From assembly GCF_002979435.1 (NCBI RefSeq), contig NZ_PCOV01000001.1, forward strand, positions 496,001-560,000: a DNA stretch of 64,000 nt. Direction: 5' to 3'. Of this stretch, positions 16,330 to 25,712 are shown one piece after another. A program made the translations under genes and the position numbers. The number at the start of each line of letters is the position of its first letter. Positions within the stretch are counted from its first letter, which is position 1. The notes beneath the pieces are model-generated. The model was given only the letters and a program-made list of their open reading frames with translations. It was not told the DNA's origin and ran no database searches. The DNA comes from Microbacterium sp. MYb66. Its GTDB lineage: Bacteria; Actinomycetota; Actinomycetes; Actinomycetales; Microbacteriaceae.

Positions 16330-17452
16330 GAGAACCGTTCCGGTGGGTCCGCGGGCCACGGTCATCGGCTCCGGCAGCTGGGGAACGACCTTCGGAAAGA
16401 TCCTCGCCGACGGCGGCGCCCAGGTGACGATGTGGGCGCGTCGAGCCGAGCTCGCGCAGGAGATCAACGAGGCGAAGCGCAACTCCCGCTATCTGCCCGG
16501 TATCAACCTGCCGCGCACGATGGCAGCGACGCACGAGCTCGCGACATCGCTGGACGGTGTCGAGCAGGTCTACCTGTCGGTTCCCAGCCAGTCGCTCCGC
16601 GAGAATCTCAAGGCTCTTCGGCCGCTCCTCGCCGACAGCGACGCGAAGGTCATCAGCCTGATGAAGGGCGTCGAACGCGGCACCGGGCTGCGCATGAGCC
16701 AGGTGATCCAGCAGGAACTGCGCTGCGATCCCGATCGTATCGCCGTGGCATCCGGCCCGAACCTGGCCCTCGAGATCGCCCGCGAGCAACCGACAGCCGC
16801 GGTGATCTCCTCCCGCAGCCGGGAGACTGCCGAGATCGTCGCACGCGCGGCGCGGAACAGCTACTTCCGCACCTTCGTGAACACGGACGTGATCGGCACC
16901 GAGTTCGGCGGGGTGCTCAAGAACCTCATCGCGGTCGCCATCGGCATCGTCGACGGCGTCGGCTACGGCGAGAACACGAAGGCCTCGATCATCACTCGCG
17001 GCCTCGTCGAGATGACGGACTTCGCAGTGGCGAACGGCGCGCATCCGGAGACGCTCCAGGGGCTCGCAGGGCTCGGGGACCTCATCGCCACCTGTCAGTC
17101 GCCGCTGAGCCGCAACAACACGGCAGGGCGCCTTCTCGGCCAGGGGTACAGCTTCCAGGACGTCGTGAAGCAGATGCAGCAGACGGCGGAGGGCCTCGCC
17201 TCCGTCGCTCCGATCCTGCAGCTCGCGCGCGAGGCCGAGGTGGACATGCCCATCGTCGAGCAGGTGAAGATGGTGCTCGACGGCAAGATGGATCCGCGTG
17301 ACATCGCACCCCACCTGACGACGGACGACGACACCCCGCAGGGTGAGAGGACCAACCATGGACAAGCAGACGGTGGTGGTGCTCTTCGGCGGGCGCTCCA
17401 GCGAGCATTCGATCAGTTCCGCAACGGCGGGGGGCGTCCTGGGAGCGATTGA
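16319..17452 (+). CDS. gpsA: Glycerol-3-phosphate dehydrogenase [NAD(P)+], with C-terminal extension
   Basis: A 377-residue enzyme that reduces dihydroxyacetone phosphate to sn-glycerol-3-phosphate for lipid synthesis. The Rossmann motif is GSGSWGTTFGK. NPs SGPNLALEIA, GTEFGGVLKNLIAVAIGI and the catalytic lysine region are intact. TTG 16319 is preferred because AAGGAG lies ten bases upstream; an in-frame ATG at 16295 is upstream of that SD and would sit deeper in plsC. Unlike usual family members (about 330-345 residues), this one has a tail of about 30 residues read in a second frame through the first 95 bases of ddl. Confidence 0.93.
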   Translation: MTPKRTVPVGPRATVIGSGSWGTTFGKILADGGAQVTMWARRAELAQEINEAKRNSRYLPGINLPRTMAATHELATSLDGVEQVYLSVPSQSLRENLKALRPLLADSDAKVISLMKGVERGTGLRMSQVIQQELRCDPDRIAVASGPNLALEIAREQPTAAVISSRSRETAEIVARAARNSYFRTFVNTDVIGTEFGGVLKNLIAVAIGIVDGVGYGENTKASIITRGLVEMTDFAVANGAHPETLQGLAGLGDLIATCQSPLSRNNTAGRLLGQGYSFQDVVKQMQQTAEGLASVAPILQLAREAEVDMPIVEQVKMVLDGKMDPRDIAPHLTTDDDTPQGERTNHGQADGGGALRRALQRAFDQFRNGGGRPGSD

Positions 17453-18440
17453 TCGCGACCGCTACGCCGTGATCCCTGTGGGGATCACCCGGGAGGGTGC
17501 TTTCGTGCTGGAGGACGACGACCCCGCGAAGTTCCCCCTGGACGCCGCGCACCTCCCCGAGGTGACCGACAACGGAACCCGCATCCTGTGGCCGGAGCCC
17601 GGAGGCGATCGCACGCTGCGGGTCGTGCAGGTCGACGGCACCATCGAGGGTCTCGGCGAGATCGACGTCGTGCTGCCGATCCTGCACGGCCCGCACGGCG
17701 AGGACGGCACGATCCAGGGCTACTTCGACACCCTCGAAGTACCCTATGCCGGCGGCGGAGTCCTCGACTCGGCCCTCTGCATGGACAAGCACTTCATGAA
17801 GATCGCGCTTCAGGCGGCGGGCATCTCGGTCGCACCGTGGGCGACCGTGCGTCGCAGGGACTGGGATCAGGATGCGGCGCAGGTGCGCGCCCGCGCTGCG
17901 GCGCTGGGGCTGCCGCTGTTCGTGAAGCCGGCGCGCGCCGGATCGAGCGTCGGCGTCTCCAAGGTGGAAGCGCTGGACGAGCTCGATGCCGCGCTGGAGG
18001 TCGCCTTCGCCGAGGACGACAAGGTGCTGATCGAGACCGGAGTGAGCGGTCGCGAGATCGAGGTGGCCGTGCTCGAGAGCGCGGACGGAATCCGTGCCTC
18101 GCTCCCCGGCGAGATCGTGCTCACATCCCGCGGCTTCTACGACTTCGAGGGCAAGTACCTCGGGGGCGACGGTGTGGACGTCGTCTGCCCTGCCGAGGTG
18201 AGCGACGCGGAATTGGCGGCGATCCAGGAAGCGGGCGTCCGCGCGTTCGAGGCGGTCGATGGTCGCGGCCTCGCACGCGTTGACATGTTCCTGACACCGT
18301 CCGGAGACCTCGTGGTGAACGAGCTGAACACGATGCCCGGATTCACACCGATCTCGATGTTCCCGAAGTGCTGGGTGGCGTCCGGCCTGAGCTACGGCGA
18401 CCTGATCACCGAGCTCGTCGAAGCCGGTCTCCGTCGCTGA
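17358..18440 (+). CDS. ddl: D-alanine--D-alanine ligase
   Basis: A 360-residue ATP-grasp enzyme that makes D-Ala-D-Ala for peptidoglycan. Motifs seen are VLFGGRSSEHSISS at the N-terminus, PILHGPHGEDGTIQGYF, KPARAGSSVGVSKV (ATP binding) and VNELNTMPGFTPISMFPK with its Mg2+ ligands. The ATG at 17358 has GAGAGG seven bases upstream. The first 95 bases overlap the end of gpsA in another frame. A hairpin at 18448-18475 closes the operon. Confidence 0.97.
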   Translation: MDKQTVVVLFGGRSSEHSISSATAGGVLGAIDRDRYAVIPVGITREGAFVLEDDDPAKFPLDAAHLPEVTDNGTRILWPEPGGDRTLRVVQVDGTIEGLGEIDVVLPILHGPHGEDGTIQGYFDTLEVPYAGGGVLDSALCMDKHFMKIALQAAGISVAPWATVRRRDWDQDAAQVRARAAALGLPLFVKPARAGSSVGVSKVEALDELDAALEVAFAEDDKVLIETGVSGREIEVAVLESADGIRASLPGEIVLTSRGFYDFEGKYLGGDGVDVVCPAEVSDAELAAIQEAGVRAFEAVDGRGLARVDMFLTPSGDLVVNELNTMPGFTPISMFPKCWVASGLSYGDLITELVEAGLRR

Positions 18441-18447
18441 CGGCGGT

Positions 18448-18475
18448 TTCCCCGCGGGTGTCAGCTCGCGGGGAA
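18448..18475. terminator. Hairpin between convergent ddl and DUF3515 genes
   Basis: TTCCCCGCG (18448-18456) pairs with CGCGGGGAA (18467-18475) over a ten-base loop. It spans the short gap after ddl and the 3' end of the convergent lipoprotein gene and could end both transcripts. Confidence 0.55.
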
Positions 18476-18943
18476 CTCGACGCGATCGGTGCACTTCGCG
18501 GTCGCCGGGGCGAGACCGGACTGGATGCTCGACGAGATCGTGTCGACGATCGACTGGAAATCGATCTGCTCTCCGCGGCGGATGTTCACCTCGACGGCGG
18601 GGTCGCGCCCGTAGGTGACCAGTCGCTGTCTCTCCTCCTCCTGCTCGAGGACCAGCCAGTCCACGCCGCCCAGGGTGGTGCACACCAGGGCCGACGGAGC
18701 CGGGGGCTCGACGCCGCAGCGCAGGACGACGGTGGGGTCACCCCACGCGCCGGTCGCCTGAGCATCCGTCCACACCCGGTCGAAGCCGCCGACCGTCTCC
18801 GGCAGCAGCACCGACACGTCGGCGCACGCAGGATTGTTCGCATCGTCGGCCGGTTCGAGGTGCACGGTCGTCGAGCAGCCGGCGAGGAGTGCGGTGAGTG
18901 CCACCGCGCCCGCGAGGGCAGCGAGGCGACGGGAACGGGGCAT
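18461..18943 (-). CDS. DUF3515 lipoprotein
   Basis: A 160-residue secreted lipoprotein. The N-terminal signal (LAALAGAVALTALLAGC) ends with the lipobox LAGC, so it should be anchored to the outer face of the membrane. The rest matches DUF3515, a family found in actinobacteria next to ddl and thiL; its function is unknown. The promoter is only 23 bases wide and shared with thiL: TAGCCT lies six bases before this ATG, indicating a leaderless mRNA. Confidence 0.88.
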   Translation of the reverse strand: MPRSRRLAALAGAVALTALLAGCSTTVHLEPADDANNPACADVSVLLPETVGGFDRVWTDAQATGAWGDPTVVLRCGVEPPAPSALVCTTLGGVDWLVLEQEEERQRLVTYGRDPAVEVNIRRGEQIDFQSIVDTISSSIQSGLAPATAKCTDRVEFPAS

Positions 18944-18949
18944 GCTTCC

Positions 18950-18959
18950 AGGCTACCTT
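18950..18959. promoter_or_regulatory. Overlapping divergent -10 boxes of DUF3515 and thiL
   Basis: On the minus strand TAGCCT (18955-18950) lies six bases before the DUF3515 ATG. On the plus strand TACCTT (18954-18959) lies seven bases before the thiL ATG. The two boxes overlap by two bases, so polymerase can probably occupy only one direction at a time, and both mRNAs would be leaderless. Confidence 0.55.
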
Positions 18960-18966
18960 TGACAGC

Positions 18967-19962
18967 ATGCCCTCCCGACCCGAAGCCGACGATCCGCGCC
19001 TGGGCGATGTCTCCGAAGGACGCATCCTCCAGGCGATCCTGACCCGTACTGCTCCGGCGGCGCACGCGCTCATCGGTCCTGGCGATGACGCGGCTGTCAT
19101 CGCCACCCCGTCGGGATCCGTCGTGGCGACCACCGACACCCTCGTGCACGGCCCGGACTTCCGGCTCGCCTGGTCCAGTGGATACGACCTCGGGTGGAAG
19201 GCCGCGGCGGTCAATCTCGCGGACATCGCGGCGATGGGAGCTCGTCCGACCGCGCTGCTGGTCGCGCTGGCCGTGCCGCGCGACCTGAGACTCTCCTTCG
19301 TGGAGCGACTCGCCGACGGCTTCCGCGACGCGTGTGCGGCTCTCGCGCCCGGGTGCGCCGTCGTCGGCGGTGATCTCACGGTCTCCGACGTCCTCACGGT
19401 CGCCGTGACCGCCCTCGGCGATCTGGAGGGACGTGACGCGGTGACGCGAAGCGGCGCCCGTCCGGGAGACGTCATCGCGGTGGCGGGGGAGCTGGGACTC
19501 GCCGCGCACGGACTCGCTGTGCTGTTCGGCCGCTTCCGCGACGGCGATGTGCCCGTCCCGGTCGACCCGTCGAAGCTCGCGGCGGGGGAGAGCGCGGCAC
19601 TCGCCGCGCAGCTGCGTCCCTCGCCGCCCATCGGTCTCGGCGCGGTGGCGGCGACGGGCGGAGCCACCGCGATGATGGACATCTCGGATGGCCTCGCGCT
19701 GGACGCACGCCGAATGGCGGCCGCGTCCGGCGTCACCATCGCCCTGCGACGTTCGGCGCTGGGAAGCGTTCCGGAGCGTGCGCTCGGCGGCGGAGAAGAC
19801 CACGCTCTGCTGGCAGCGTTCCCCGAGGGCGTCCTGCCTCCGGGCTTCCGGGTGATCGGCGACGTGCGTGCGCTCGGCGGGGAGGAACTGCTCTGCGACG
19901 ACCTCCCGGTCGACATCACCGGATGGGACCCCTATCGGGACTGGGACTCCGTCTCGGGCTGA
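18967..19962 (+). CDS. thiL: Thiamine-monophosphate kinase
   Basis: A 331-residue kinase that makes thiamine diphosphate from thiamine monophosphate and ATP. IGPGDDAAVI, the TTDTLVHGPDFRL block, GWKAAAVNLADIAAMGARP and MMDISDGLALDARRMA are the AIR-synthase-superfamily motifs of ThiL. ATG 18967 follows a -10 box by seven bases, so the mRNA is probably leaderless. Its 3' end overlaps the convergent rsmD gene by 31 bases. Confidence 0.95.
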   Translation: MPSRPEADDPRLGDVSEGRILQAILTRTAPAAHALIGPGDDAAVIATPSGSVVATTDTLVHGPDFRLAWSSGYDLGWKAAAVNLADIAAMGARPTALLVALAVPRDLRLSFVERLADGFRDACAALAPGCAVVGGDLTVSDVLTVAVTALGDLEGRDAVTRSGARPGDVIAVAGELGLAAHGLAVLFGRFRDGDVPVPVDPSKLAAGESAALAAQLRPSPPIGLGAVAATGGATAMMDISDGLALDARRMAAASGVTIALRRSALGSVPERALGGGEDHALLAAFPEGVLPPGFRVIGDVRALGGEELLCDDLPVDITGWDPYRDWDSVSG

Positions 19963-20549
19963 TCGTCCGGTACGGGGTTCGCCTCCTCCGCGGCGGGTTC
20001 GGCCCACCACAGGGTGGTGTCGCCGTAAGACTTCTCGCGGAACAGCTCCAGGCCCGCGGCGTCGAAGTCCGGCGGAGTCGATCGGCGCGCGCGCTCGACG
20101 ATGACGAGGGCATCCGGGGTCAGGAGCGGAGCGAGCGCGACCAGATCGGCGGTCATCGCGGCGTCATCCAGGTCGTACGGCGGATCGGTGAAGACGAGGT
20201 CGAACGGGCCTATCGCACGCTGCAGAAACGTGTGGACGGCGCCCTCGTGCACCCGGCCGGCGGGCACACCGCCTGCCTTGGCGACGACGGCGGCGTTGCG
20301 CCGGACGATCGCCGCGGCCTGGCGTCCGCGCTCGACGAACTCGGCACTCTCCGCGCCCCGGCTGAGGGATTCGAGGCCGAGCGCTCCCGACCCGGCGTAC
20401 AGGTCGAGGACTCTGGCGCCGGAGATGGCGCTGAGGGACTCGAGCGCTGCGAAGAGGGATTCCCGCACCCGGTCGCTGGTCGGTCGTGTTCCCGCACCCG
20501 GCACCTCGAGTCGGGCGCCCCTGGCGCTGCCTGCGATGATCCTCGTCAC
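19932..20549 (-). CDS. rsmD: 16S rRNA (guanine(966)-N(2))-methyltransferase
   Basis: A 205-residue SAM-dependent methyltransferase acting on G966 of 16S rRNA. The start RIIAGSARGARLEVP, the SAM-binding LDLYAGSGALGLESLSRGA and the catalytic FTDPPYD (N/DPPY) are diagnostic. GTG 20549 follows TATCGT by six bases, so the mRNA is probably leaderless. It is divergent from recG and overlaps the 3' end of thiL. Confidence 0.95.
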   Translation of the reverse strand: MTRIIAGSARGARLEVPGAGTRPTSDRVRESLFAALESLSAISGARVLDLYAGSGALGLESLSRGAESAEFVERGRQAAAIVRRNAAVVAKAGGVPAGRVHEGAVHTFLQRAIGPFDLVFTDPPYDLDDAAMTADLVALAPLLTPDALVIVERARRSTPPDFDAAGLELFREKSYGDTTLWWAEPAAEEANPVPDDQPETESQSR

Positions 20550-20610
20550 CCGTTCACGATACGACAGCGCGGGTGCCTGTCGTGTCGGTCGTGTTCCCTA
20601 GACTCGGAGC

Positions 20611-22785
20611 ATGTCGCTCACGCTCGATTCCTCGCTGGAGGATGCGCTCGGTGCGGCGTCTGCCAAGACGCTCGGACGAGCGTTCGGCATGCTCAGCGTG
20701 GGCGATCTGCTGGCCCACTATCCGCGGCGGTACGCCGATCCGGGGGAACTCACCCCGATTCGCGACCTTCCCCTCGGAGAGACGGTGACGATCGTCGCCG
20801 AGGTCCTCTCCTCCAGCTTCCGCCGCATGCGCAATCGTCCTGGCGCCATGGTCGACGTGGTGATCGGGGACGGCGTCGGTCGGATGTCGCTGACCTTCTT
20901 CGCCAAGAACGTCGGTGCTGCCGAGTGGCGATCGAAAGACCTCGCGGTGGGGAGACGGGGTGTCTTCTCGGGCAAGGTCGGCGAGTTCAACGGCATGACC
21001 CAGTTCGCCCACCCGGAGTACGAGCTGTTCGACGACGAAGATGCCGCCCGGCGGAGCGCTGACGCCCGAGCGGCCGTTCCGATCCCGATCTATCCCGCGA
21101 CCTCTGCCATCCAGACATGGCAGATAGCCAGGCTGGTCGGTCGGGTGCTGGACGACCTCTCCGAGGCGCCCGACCCGCTGACGCCGGAGATCCGCGAGAG
21201 CGAAGAACTGCTCACGGCGCGGGAGGCGCTGGAGCTCATCCACCGCCCACGCACCCGCAACGACATCGACCCCGCTGTGCGGACTCTGCGGATGCATGAG
21301 GCGCTGACGCTGCAGACGGCCCTGCTCCAGCAGCGGGATGCCGTCCGCTCCCTCTCGGCCACTTCTCGACCCGCTCGCGCCGGAGGACTGCTCGAGCGTT
21401 TCGACGCCTCGCTTCCGTATACGCTGACGCCCGATCAGGAGACGGTCGGGCAGGAGATCGCGACCGACCTGGTAGGAGCGTGGCCGATGAACCGGCTCGT
21501 GCAGGGCGAGGTGGGTTCCGGTAAGACCCTGGTCGCTCTCCGCGCGATGCTGCAGGTCGCCGAGAGCGGCGGACAGGCGGCCTTGATCGCACCGACCGAA
21601 GTCCTCGCGGGTCAGCATCTGCGGTCGATCGCGAAGATGCTCGGTCCCGATCTCGCGCCCTTGCTGATGCCGACCCTCCTCACCGGTCAGCTCCCGGCCG
21701 CGGAGCGCCGTAAGGCCGCACTGCGGGTCGCGTCAGGGCAGGCGCTCATCGTGGTCGGAACGCATGCGCTGTTGGGCGAGAAGACGACCTTCGCCGACCT
21801 CGGTCTCGTCGTCGTGGACGAGCAGCACCGATTCGGTGTGGAGCAGCGCGAGGCCCTGCGCGCGAAGGGATCGAGTCCGCACGCGCTGGTGCTGACGGCC
21901 ACTCCGATCCCGCGGACGGTGGCGATGACGGTGTTCGGCGACCTCGACACATCCGTGATCCGCACGATGCCCGCCGGTCGGGCAGGGATCGAGTCGTTCG
22001 TGGCGCCCCTCTCCGAGCATCCGGGGTGGTTCAACCGTGTCTGGGAGCGCGCCGCCGAGGAGATCGCGCAGGGCCGTCAGGTCTTCGCCGTGTGCGCAGC
22101 CATCGACACGGCGAAGAAGACGGCAGAAGCGGGGGAGCCGTCGTCGCCGGCGCCGGAGGGCGGGAACGGGCCCCGCTGGGGCGTCGTGCAGCTCGACGAG
22201 GCACTCGCCTCCCATCCCACACTCGGCGGATTGCGGCGTGCCGTGCTGCACGGGCGGATGCCCTCGGAGGAGAAAGACGCGGTGATGCAGTCGTTCGCCC
22301 GCGGCGACATCGATCTCCTTCTCGCGACCACGGTGATCGAGGTCGGTGTCGACGTGCCCAATGCCTCGACGATGATCGTGCTCGACGCCGACCGCTTCGG
22401 GGTCTCGCAGCTTCACCAGCTTCGCGGTCGTGTCGGGCGAGGGGGTGTTCCCGGGCTGTGCCTGCTGGTCACCGAAGCAGAGGCGGGCTCGCTCGCGCGC
22501 GATCGCGTCGATGCGGTCGCTGCGACTCTCGACGGCTTCGCCCTCGCGGAGGTCGACCTGGAGCTGCGCGGAGAGGGCGACGTGCTCGGTGCCGCACAGG
22601 CCGGAGTCCGGTCCTCGCTCAAGCTCCTGCGTGTGGTCAAGGATGCGGGGCTCATCACGCGGGCCCGAGAAGTGGCCGAAGGCATCCTCGCCACCGACCC
22701 CGACCTGGCCGGACACCCCGGGTTGCGTGAGGCGATCGGCAGACGGGTGAGCGATGAGGATCGGGCGGCGCTCGCGAAGAACTGA
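20611..22785 (+). CDS. recG: ATP-dependent DNA helicase RecG
   Basis: A 724-residue helicase that remodels stalled forks and Holliday junctions. An N-terminal wedge/OB domain occupies about residues 1-200. The helicase core has Walker A GEVGSGKT, the motif II variant DEQHRFG, LTATPIPRT, and motifs V-VI (ATTVIEVGVDVPNA, QLHQLRGRVGRG). The length is normal. TAGACT lies six bases before the ATG, suggesting a leaderless mRNA, and it is divergent from rsmD. Confidence 0.97.
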   Translation: MSLTLDSSLEDALGAASAKTLGRAFGMLSVGDLLAHYPRRYADPGELTPIRDLPLGETVTIVAEVLSSSFRRMRNRPGAMVDVVIGDGVGRMSLTFFAKNVGAAEWRSKDLAVGRRGVFSGKVGEFNGMTQFAHPEYELFDDEDAARRSADARAAVPIPIYPATSAIQTWQIARLVGRVLDDLSEAPDPLTPEIRESEELLTAREALELIHRPRTRNDIDPAVRTLRMHEALTLQTALLQQRDAVRSLSATSRPARAGGLLERFDASLPYTLTPDQETVGQEIATDLVGAWPMNRLVQGEVGSGKTLVALRAMLQVAESGGQAALIAPTEVLAGQHLRSIAKMLGPDLAPLLMPTLLTGQLPAAERRKAALRVASGQALIVVGTHALLGEKTTFADLGLVVVDEQHRFGVEQREALRAKGSSPHALVLTATPIPRTVAMTVFGDLDTSVIRTMPAGRAGIESFVAPLSEHPGWFNRVWERAAEEIAQGRQVFAVCAAIDTAKKTAEAGEPSSPAPEGGNGPRWGVVQLDEALASHPTLGGLRRAVLHGRMPSEEKDAVMQSFARGDIDLLLATTVIEVGVDVPNASTMIVLDADRFGVSQLHQLRGRVGRGGVPGLCLLVTEAEAGSLARDRVDAVAATLDGFALAEVDLELRGEGDVLGAAQAGVRSSLKLLRVVKDAGLITRAREVAEGILATDPDLAGHPGLREAIGRRVSDEDRAALAKN

Positions 22786-22815
22786 CGCTGCTCCGGTGTG
22801 CCCTAGGCTGGAGCC

Positions 22816-23313
22816 ATGAGCAGCCGGATCGCCGTCGTCCCGGGTTCCTTCGATCCGCCTACCCTGGGTCACCTCGATGTGATCCGTCGTGCGGCAGCCC
22901 TGTACGACGAGTTGCACGTGCTGATCGTGCACAACCCGGGCAAGGAAGCGATGCTGCCGATCGCTCAGCGGCTGTCCCTCCTGGAGCGTTCGATCGCGGA
23001 AGACGGCATGCCGGGCAACATCGTGATCGGCTCGTGGAGCATGGGCCTTCTCGTCGACTATGCGCGCGACGTGAACGCCGGCGTGCTCGTCAAGGGCATC
23101 CGGTCGCAGATCGACGTCGCCTACGAGTCGCCGATGGCGATCGTCAACCGGCACCTGGCTGACATCGAGACCGTCTTCCTTCTTCCGGACCCCTCGCATG
23201 CGATGGTCTCGAGCTCTCTTGTGCGCCAGGTCGCTTCGCTCGGAGGCGATGTCTCGCCCTTCGTGCCCCCGGCGGTGGCGGACTTCCTCGACACCGGCTC
23301 CCGGGGTATCTGA
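22816..23313 (+). CDS. coaD: Pantetheine-phosphate adenylyltransferase
   Basis: A 165-residue nucleotidyltransferase for the fourth step of coenzyme A synthesis. The N-terminal [15 protein letters not shown] carries the (T/H)xGH signature. [19 protein letters not shown] and [16 protein letters not shown] close the active site. TAGGCT lies six bases before the ATG, consistent with a leaderless start. It precedes the yceD-rpmF-rnc-mutM run. Confidence 0.97.
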   Translation: MSSRIAVVPGSFDPPTLGHLDVIRRAAALYDELHVLIVHNPGKEAMLPIAQRLSLLERSIAEDGMPGNIVIGSWSMGLLVDYARDVNAGVLVKGIRSQIDVAYESPMAIVNRHLADIETVFLLPDPSHAMVSSSLVRQVASLGGDVSPFVPPAVADFLDTGSRGI

Positions 23314-23372
23314 GCCCTCGGCCGGCAGGCGCGGTCAGCGCGACCTCAGGCTGCGCCCGGTAACATGGCAGT

Positions 23373-23933
23373 GTGCGCTCTCGAATGAACGGTCCTTTCG
23401 TGCTCCCCGTCCGTGACATCGTCCGGCGTCCGGGGGAGATGCGGGAACACGAGTTCAACGTCGCCCTTGCGGAGGCGTGGGGTGAGGGGATCGTGTCGTA
23501 CGAGGCCGGCTCCGAGATCGACCTCGATGTGCGGCTGGAGTCGGTCCACGAGGGCATTCTGGTGTCGGGAACGGCAGACGCGGAGTACGTCGGAGTGTGC
23601 GGCAGATGCCTGATCGACATCGCTCGGCCCGTCGAAGTCGAGTTCCAGGAGCTTTTCGCGTATCCTGGTGAGGAAGAAACTGACTTCGAGGTTCAAGACG
23701 ACCACGTGGATCTTGAAACTCTCGTCAGGGATGCGGCCGTATTGGCGCTTCCTTTTCAGCCGGTGTGTCAGCCGGATTGCCCGGGTCTCGACCCGCAAAC
23801 GGGTGAACGGCTGACCGTGAGCACCGGAACGGAGCAGGCCGCTCCCATCGATCCTCGATGGAGCGCGCTCCAGAACATCACAGACCAAGACGGCACGGAA
23901 GAATCTCGTGCCGCCGAGAAAGAAGAGAGCTAG
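23373..23933 (+). CDS. YceD/DUF177 family protein
   Basis: A 186-residue protein of the YceD family, almost always encoded just before rpmF and linked to 23S rRNA or ribosome assembly. The cysteine pairs CGRC and CQPDC are kept. The GTG at 23373 lies six bases after TAACAT, so this gene probably begins a leaderless mRNA; an ATG four codons in is the alternative. rpmF begins two bases after its stop. Confidence 0.92.
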   Translation: MRSRMNGPFVLPVRDIVRRPGEMREHEFNVALAEAWGEGIVSYEAGSEIDLDVRLESVHEGILVSGTADAEYVGVCGRCLIDIARPVEVEFQELFAYPGEEETDFEVQDDHVDLETLVRDAAVLALPFQPVCQPDCPGLDPQTGERLTVSTGTEQAAPIDPRWSALQNITDQDGTEESRAAEKEES

Positions 23934-23935
23934 TC

Positions 23936-24145
23936 ATGGCTGGTAACCCCCCGAAGCGCAAGGTATCCCGTTCGAACACCCGCTCGCGCCGCGCGCAGTG
24001 GAAGGCGGCGCCCGTCGCGCTCGTCAAGACGATCGAGAACGGCCAGGTCGTCTACAGCCGCCCTCACCAGGCGAAGGTCGTCACCGACTCGCAGGGCACC
24101 GAGCTCTTCCTCGAGTACAAGGGCCGCAAGGTCGCCGACGTCTGA
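23936..24145 (+). CDS. rpmF: 50S ribosomal protein L32
   Basis: A 69-residue ribosomal protein. The start [20 protein letters not shown] is typical of L32. There are no cysteines, so it is the zinc-independent (C-minus) form. The ATG lies two bases after the yceD stop, with purine-rich AGAAGAGAG as SD, and rnc follows ten bases downstream. Confidence 0.97.
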   Translation: MAGNPPKRKVSRSNTRSRRAQWKAAPVALVKTIENGQVVYSRPHQAKVVTDSQGTELFLEYKGRKVADV

Positions 24146-24155
24146 GTCGCGTACC

Positions 24156-24848
24156 GTGACGGAGGTCCCCGGGGGGACGAGACCTCTCCCAGATAAGCTC
24201 CGCGTCGATATCGACGCGGAGCTTCTGGAGTTGGCGCTCACCCACCGCTCCTACGCCTACGAGCACGGTGGTATTCCGCACAACGAGCGGCTCGAGTTCC
24301 TCGGGGACTCGGTTCTCGGACAGGCCGTCACGGTGATGCTCTTCACCACTCATCCCGACCTCGACGAGGGCGAGCTGGCGAAGCGGCGTGCGAGCGTCGT
24401 CTCCACCGTCGCGCTTGCAGAGGTGGCGAGGGGTATCGATCTCGGAAGTCACCTGCTGCTCGGTCGTGGTGAAGAGCAGACCGGCGGTCGCGATAAAGAC
24501 TCGATCCTGGCCGACACGATGGAAGCCGTCATCGGTGCCACGTACCTCTCGGTCGGCCCTGAGGCCGCCACGGAGCTCGTCCTTCGTCTGACGAAGCCGT
24601 TGCTGGCGGACCCGGAGCGCTACGGCGCGGCGATGGATCCCAAGACGAGCCTTCAGGAGCTCGCTGCTCGTGTCGGTGCCACCCCTCCGCAGTATTCGGT
24701 GGAGGCGAGCGGGCCTGACCATGACCGGCGTTTCCTCGCCACCGTCACGGTGGGCGACGTGAGTATGACCGGTGCGGGCAGCAGCAAGAAGACCGCGGAG
24801 ATGGCGGCGGCCCTCAGCGCCTGGCGCACCCTCAGCGAGCGTGCCTGA
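24156..24848 (+). CDS. rnc: Ribonuclease III
   Basis: A 230-residue double-strand-specific endonuclease for rRNA and mRNA processing. The signature [13 protein letters not shown] is near residue 45, and the metal-binding [13 protein letters not shown] helix near residue 125. The double-stranded-RNA-binding domain fills about residues 155-228 ([20 protein letters not shown]). The start is GTG 24156. It overlaps mutM by eight bases. Confidence 0.97.
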   Translation: MTEVPGGTRPLPDKLRVDIDAELLELALTHRSYAYEHGGIPHNERLEFLGDSVLGQAVTVMLFTTHPDLDEGELAKRRASVVSTVALAEVARGIDLGSHLLLGRGEEQTGGRDKDSILADTMEAVIGATYLSVGPEAATELVLRLTKPLLADPERYGAAMDPKTSLQELAARVGATPPQYSVEASGPDHDRRFLATVTVGDVSMTGAGSSKKTAEMAAALSAWRTLSERA

Positions 24849-25707
24849 GCTTCCTGAGGTCGAGGTCGTTCGCGCGGGCCTCGCACCGGCCGCGGTCGGA
24901 TCGCTCATCACGTCGGTGAGCGTCTTCGACGAGCGCGCGCTCACCCGGCATGTCGCCGGGGCCGCGGACTTCGTCGGCCGGCTCGAGGGCCGAACCTTCA
25001 CCGCCGCTTCCCGCCGCGGCAAGTTCCTCTGGCTCCCGCTCGATGATGAGGATTCCGCGTTGATCGCGCACCTCGGTATGAGCGGTCAGATGCTGTTGCG
25101 TACTCCTAATGCCGACGCGGAACGCCACGAGCGGATCCGCATCGGCATCGAGCATCCTGTGCACGGGGAACTCGCGATCGTGTTCGCGGATCAGCGCACG
25201 TTCGGCTCGCTCGCCGTCGATGCGCTGCTCGACGACGACGGATCGCGGATACCCACCCAGGTCGCGCATATCGCCCGCGATCCCCTCGATCCCTCCTTCG
25301 ATGACCGCGCCTTCCGTGTCGCGCTCGCGCGGCGGAGAAGCGCGGTCAAGCGTGTTCTCCTCGATCAGGGCGTCGTGAGCGGGATCGGCAACATCTACGC
25401 CGACGAGTCCCTCTGGGCTGCGCGCATCCACCCGGAGACCCCCTCCGATCGTCTGTCGACGCAGGCTGTACGCCGACTGCTCGCCGAGGTGCGGCTCGTG
25501 CTCGCGAAGGCCCTCGCAGAAGGGGGGACCAGCTTCGACGCGCAGTACGTCAACGTCAACGGTCAGGCCGGATACTTCGCGCACTCTCTCCATGCCTACG
25601 GCCAGCAGGGCACGCCCTGTGCCCGGTGCGGAACTCCGATCGTGCGCGAGCAGTTCATGAACCGCGGCTCGCACTTCTGCCCGCGTTGCCAGCGGCCGCG
25701 GAGATAG
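24841..25707 (+). CDS. mutM: Formamidopyrimidine-DNA glycosylase
   Basis: A 288-residue DNA repair enzyme that removes 8-oxoguanine and formamidopyrimidines and nicks the strand. The mature N-terminus [13 protein letters not shown] supplies the catalytic Pro and Glu. [10 protein letters not shown] and the H2TH region are present. The C-terminal zinc finger CARCGTPI ... HFCPRCQ is complete. The start is GTG 24841, inside the end of rnc, which is required for the catalytic proline to be residue 2. Confidence 0.97.
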   Translation: MPELPEVEVVRAGLAPAAVGSLITSVSVFDERALTRHVAGAADFVGRLEGRTFTAASRRGKFLWLPLDDEDSALIAHLGMSGQMLLRTPNADAERHERIRIGIEHPVHGELAIVFADQRTFGSLAVDALLDDDGSRIPTQVAHIARDPLDPSFDDRAFRVALARRRSAVKRVLLDQGVVSGIGNIYADESLWAARIHPETPSDRLSTQAVRRLLAEVRLVLAKALAEGGTSFDAQYVNVNGQAGYFAHSLHAYGQQGTPCARCGTPIVREQFMNRGSHFCPRCQRPRR

Positions 25708-25712
25708 CGCGG

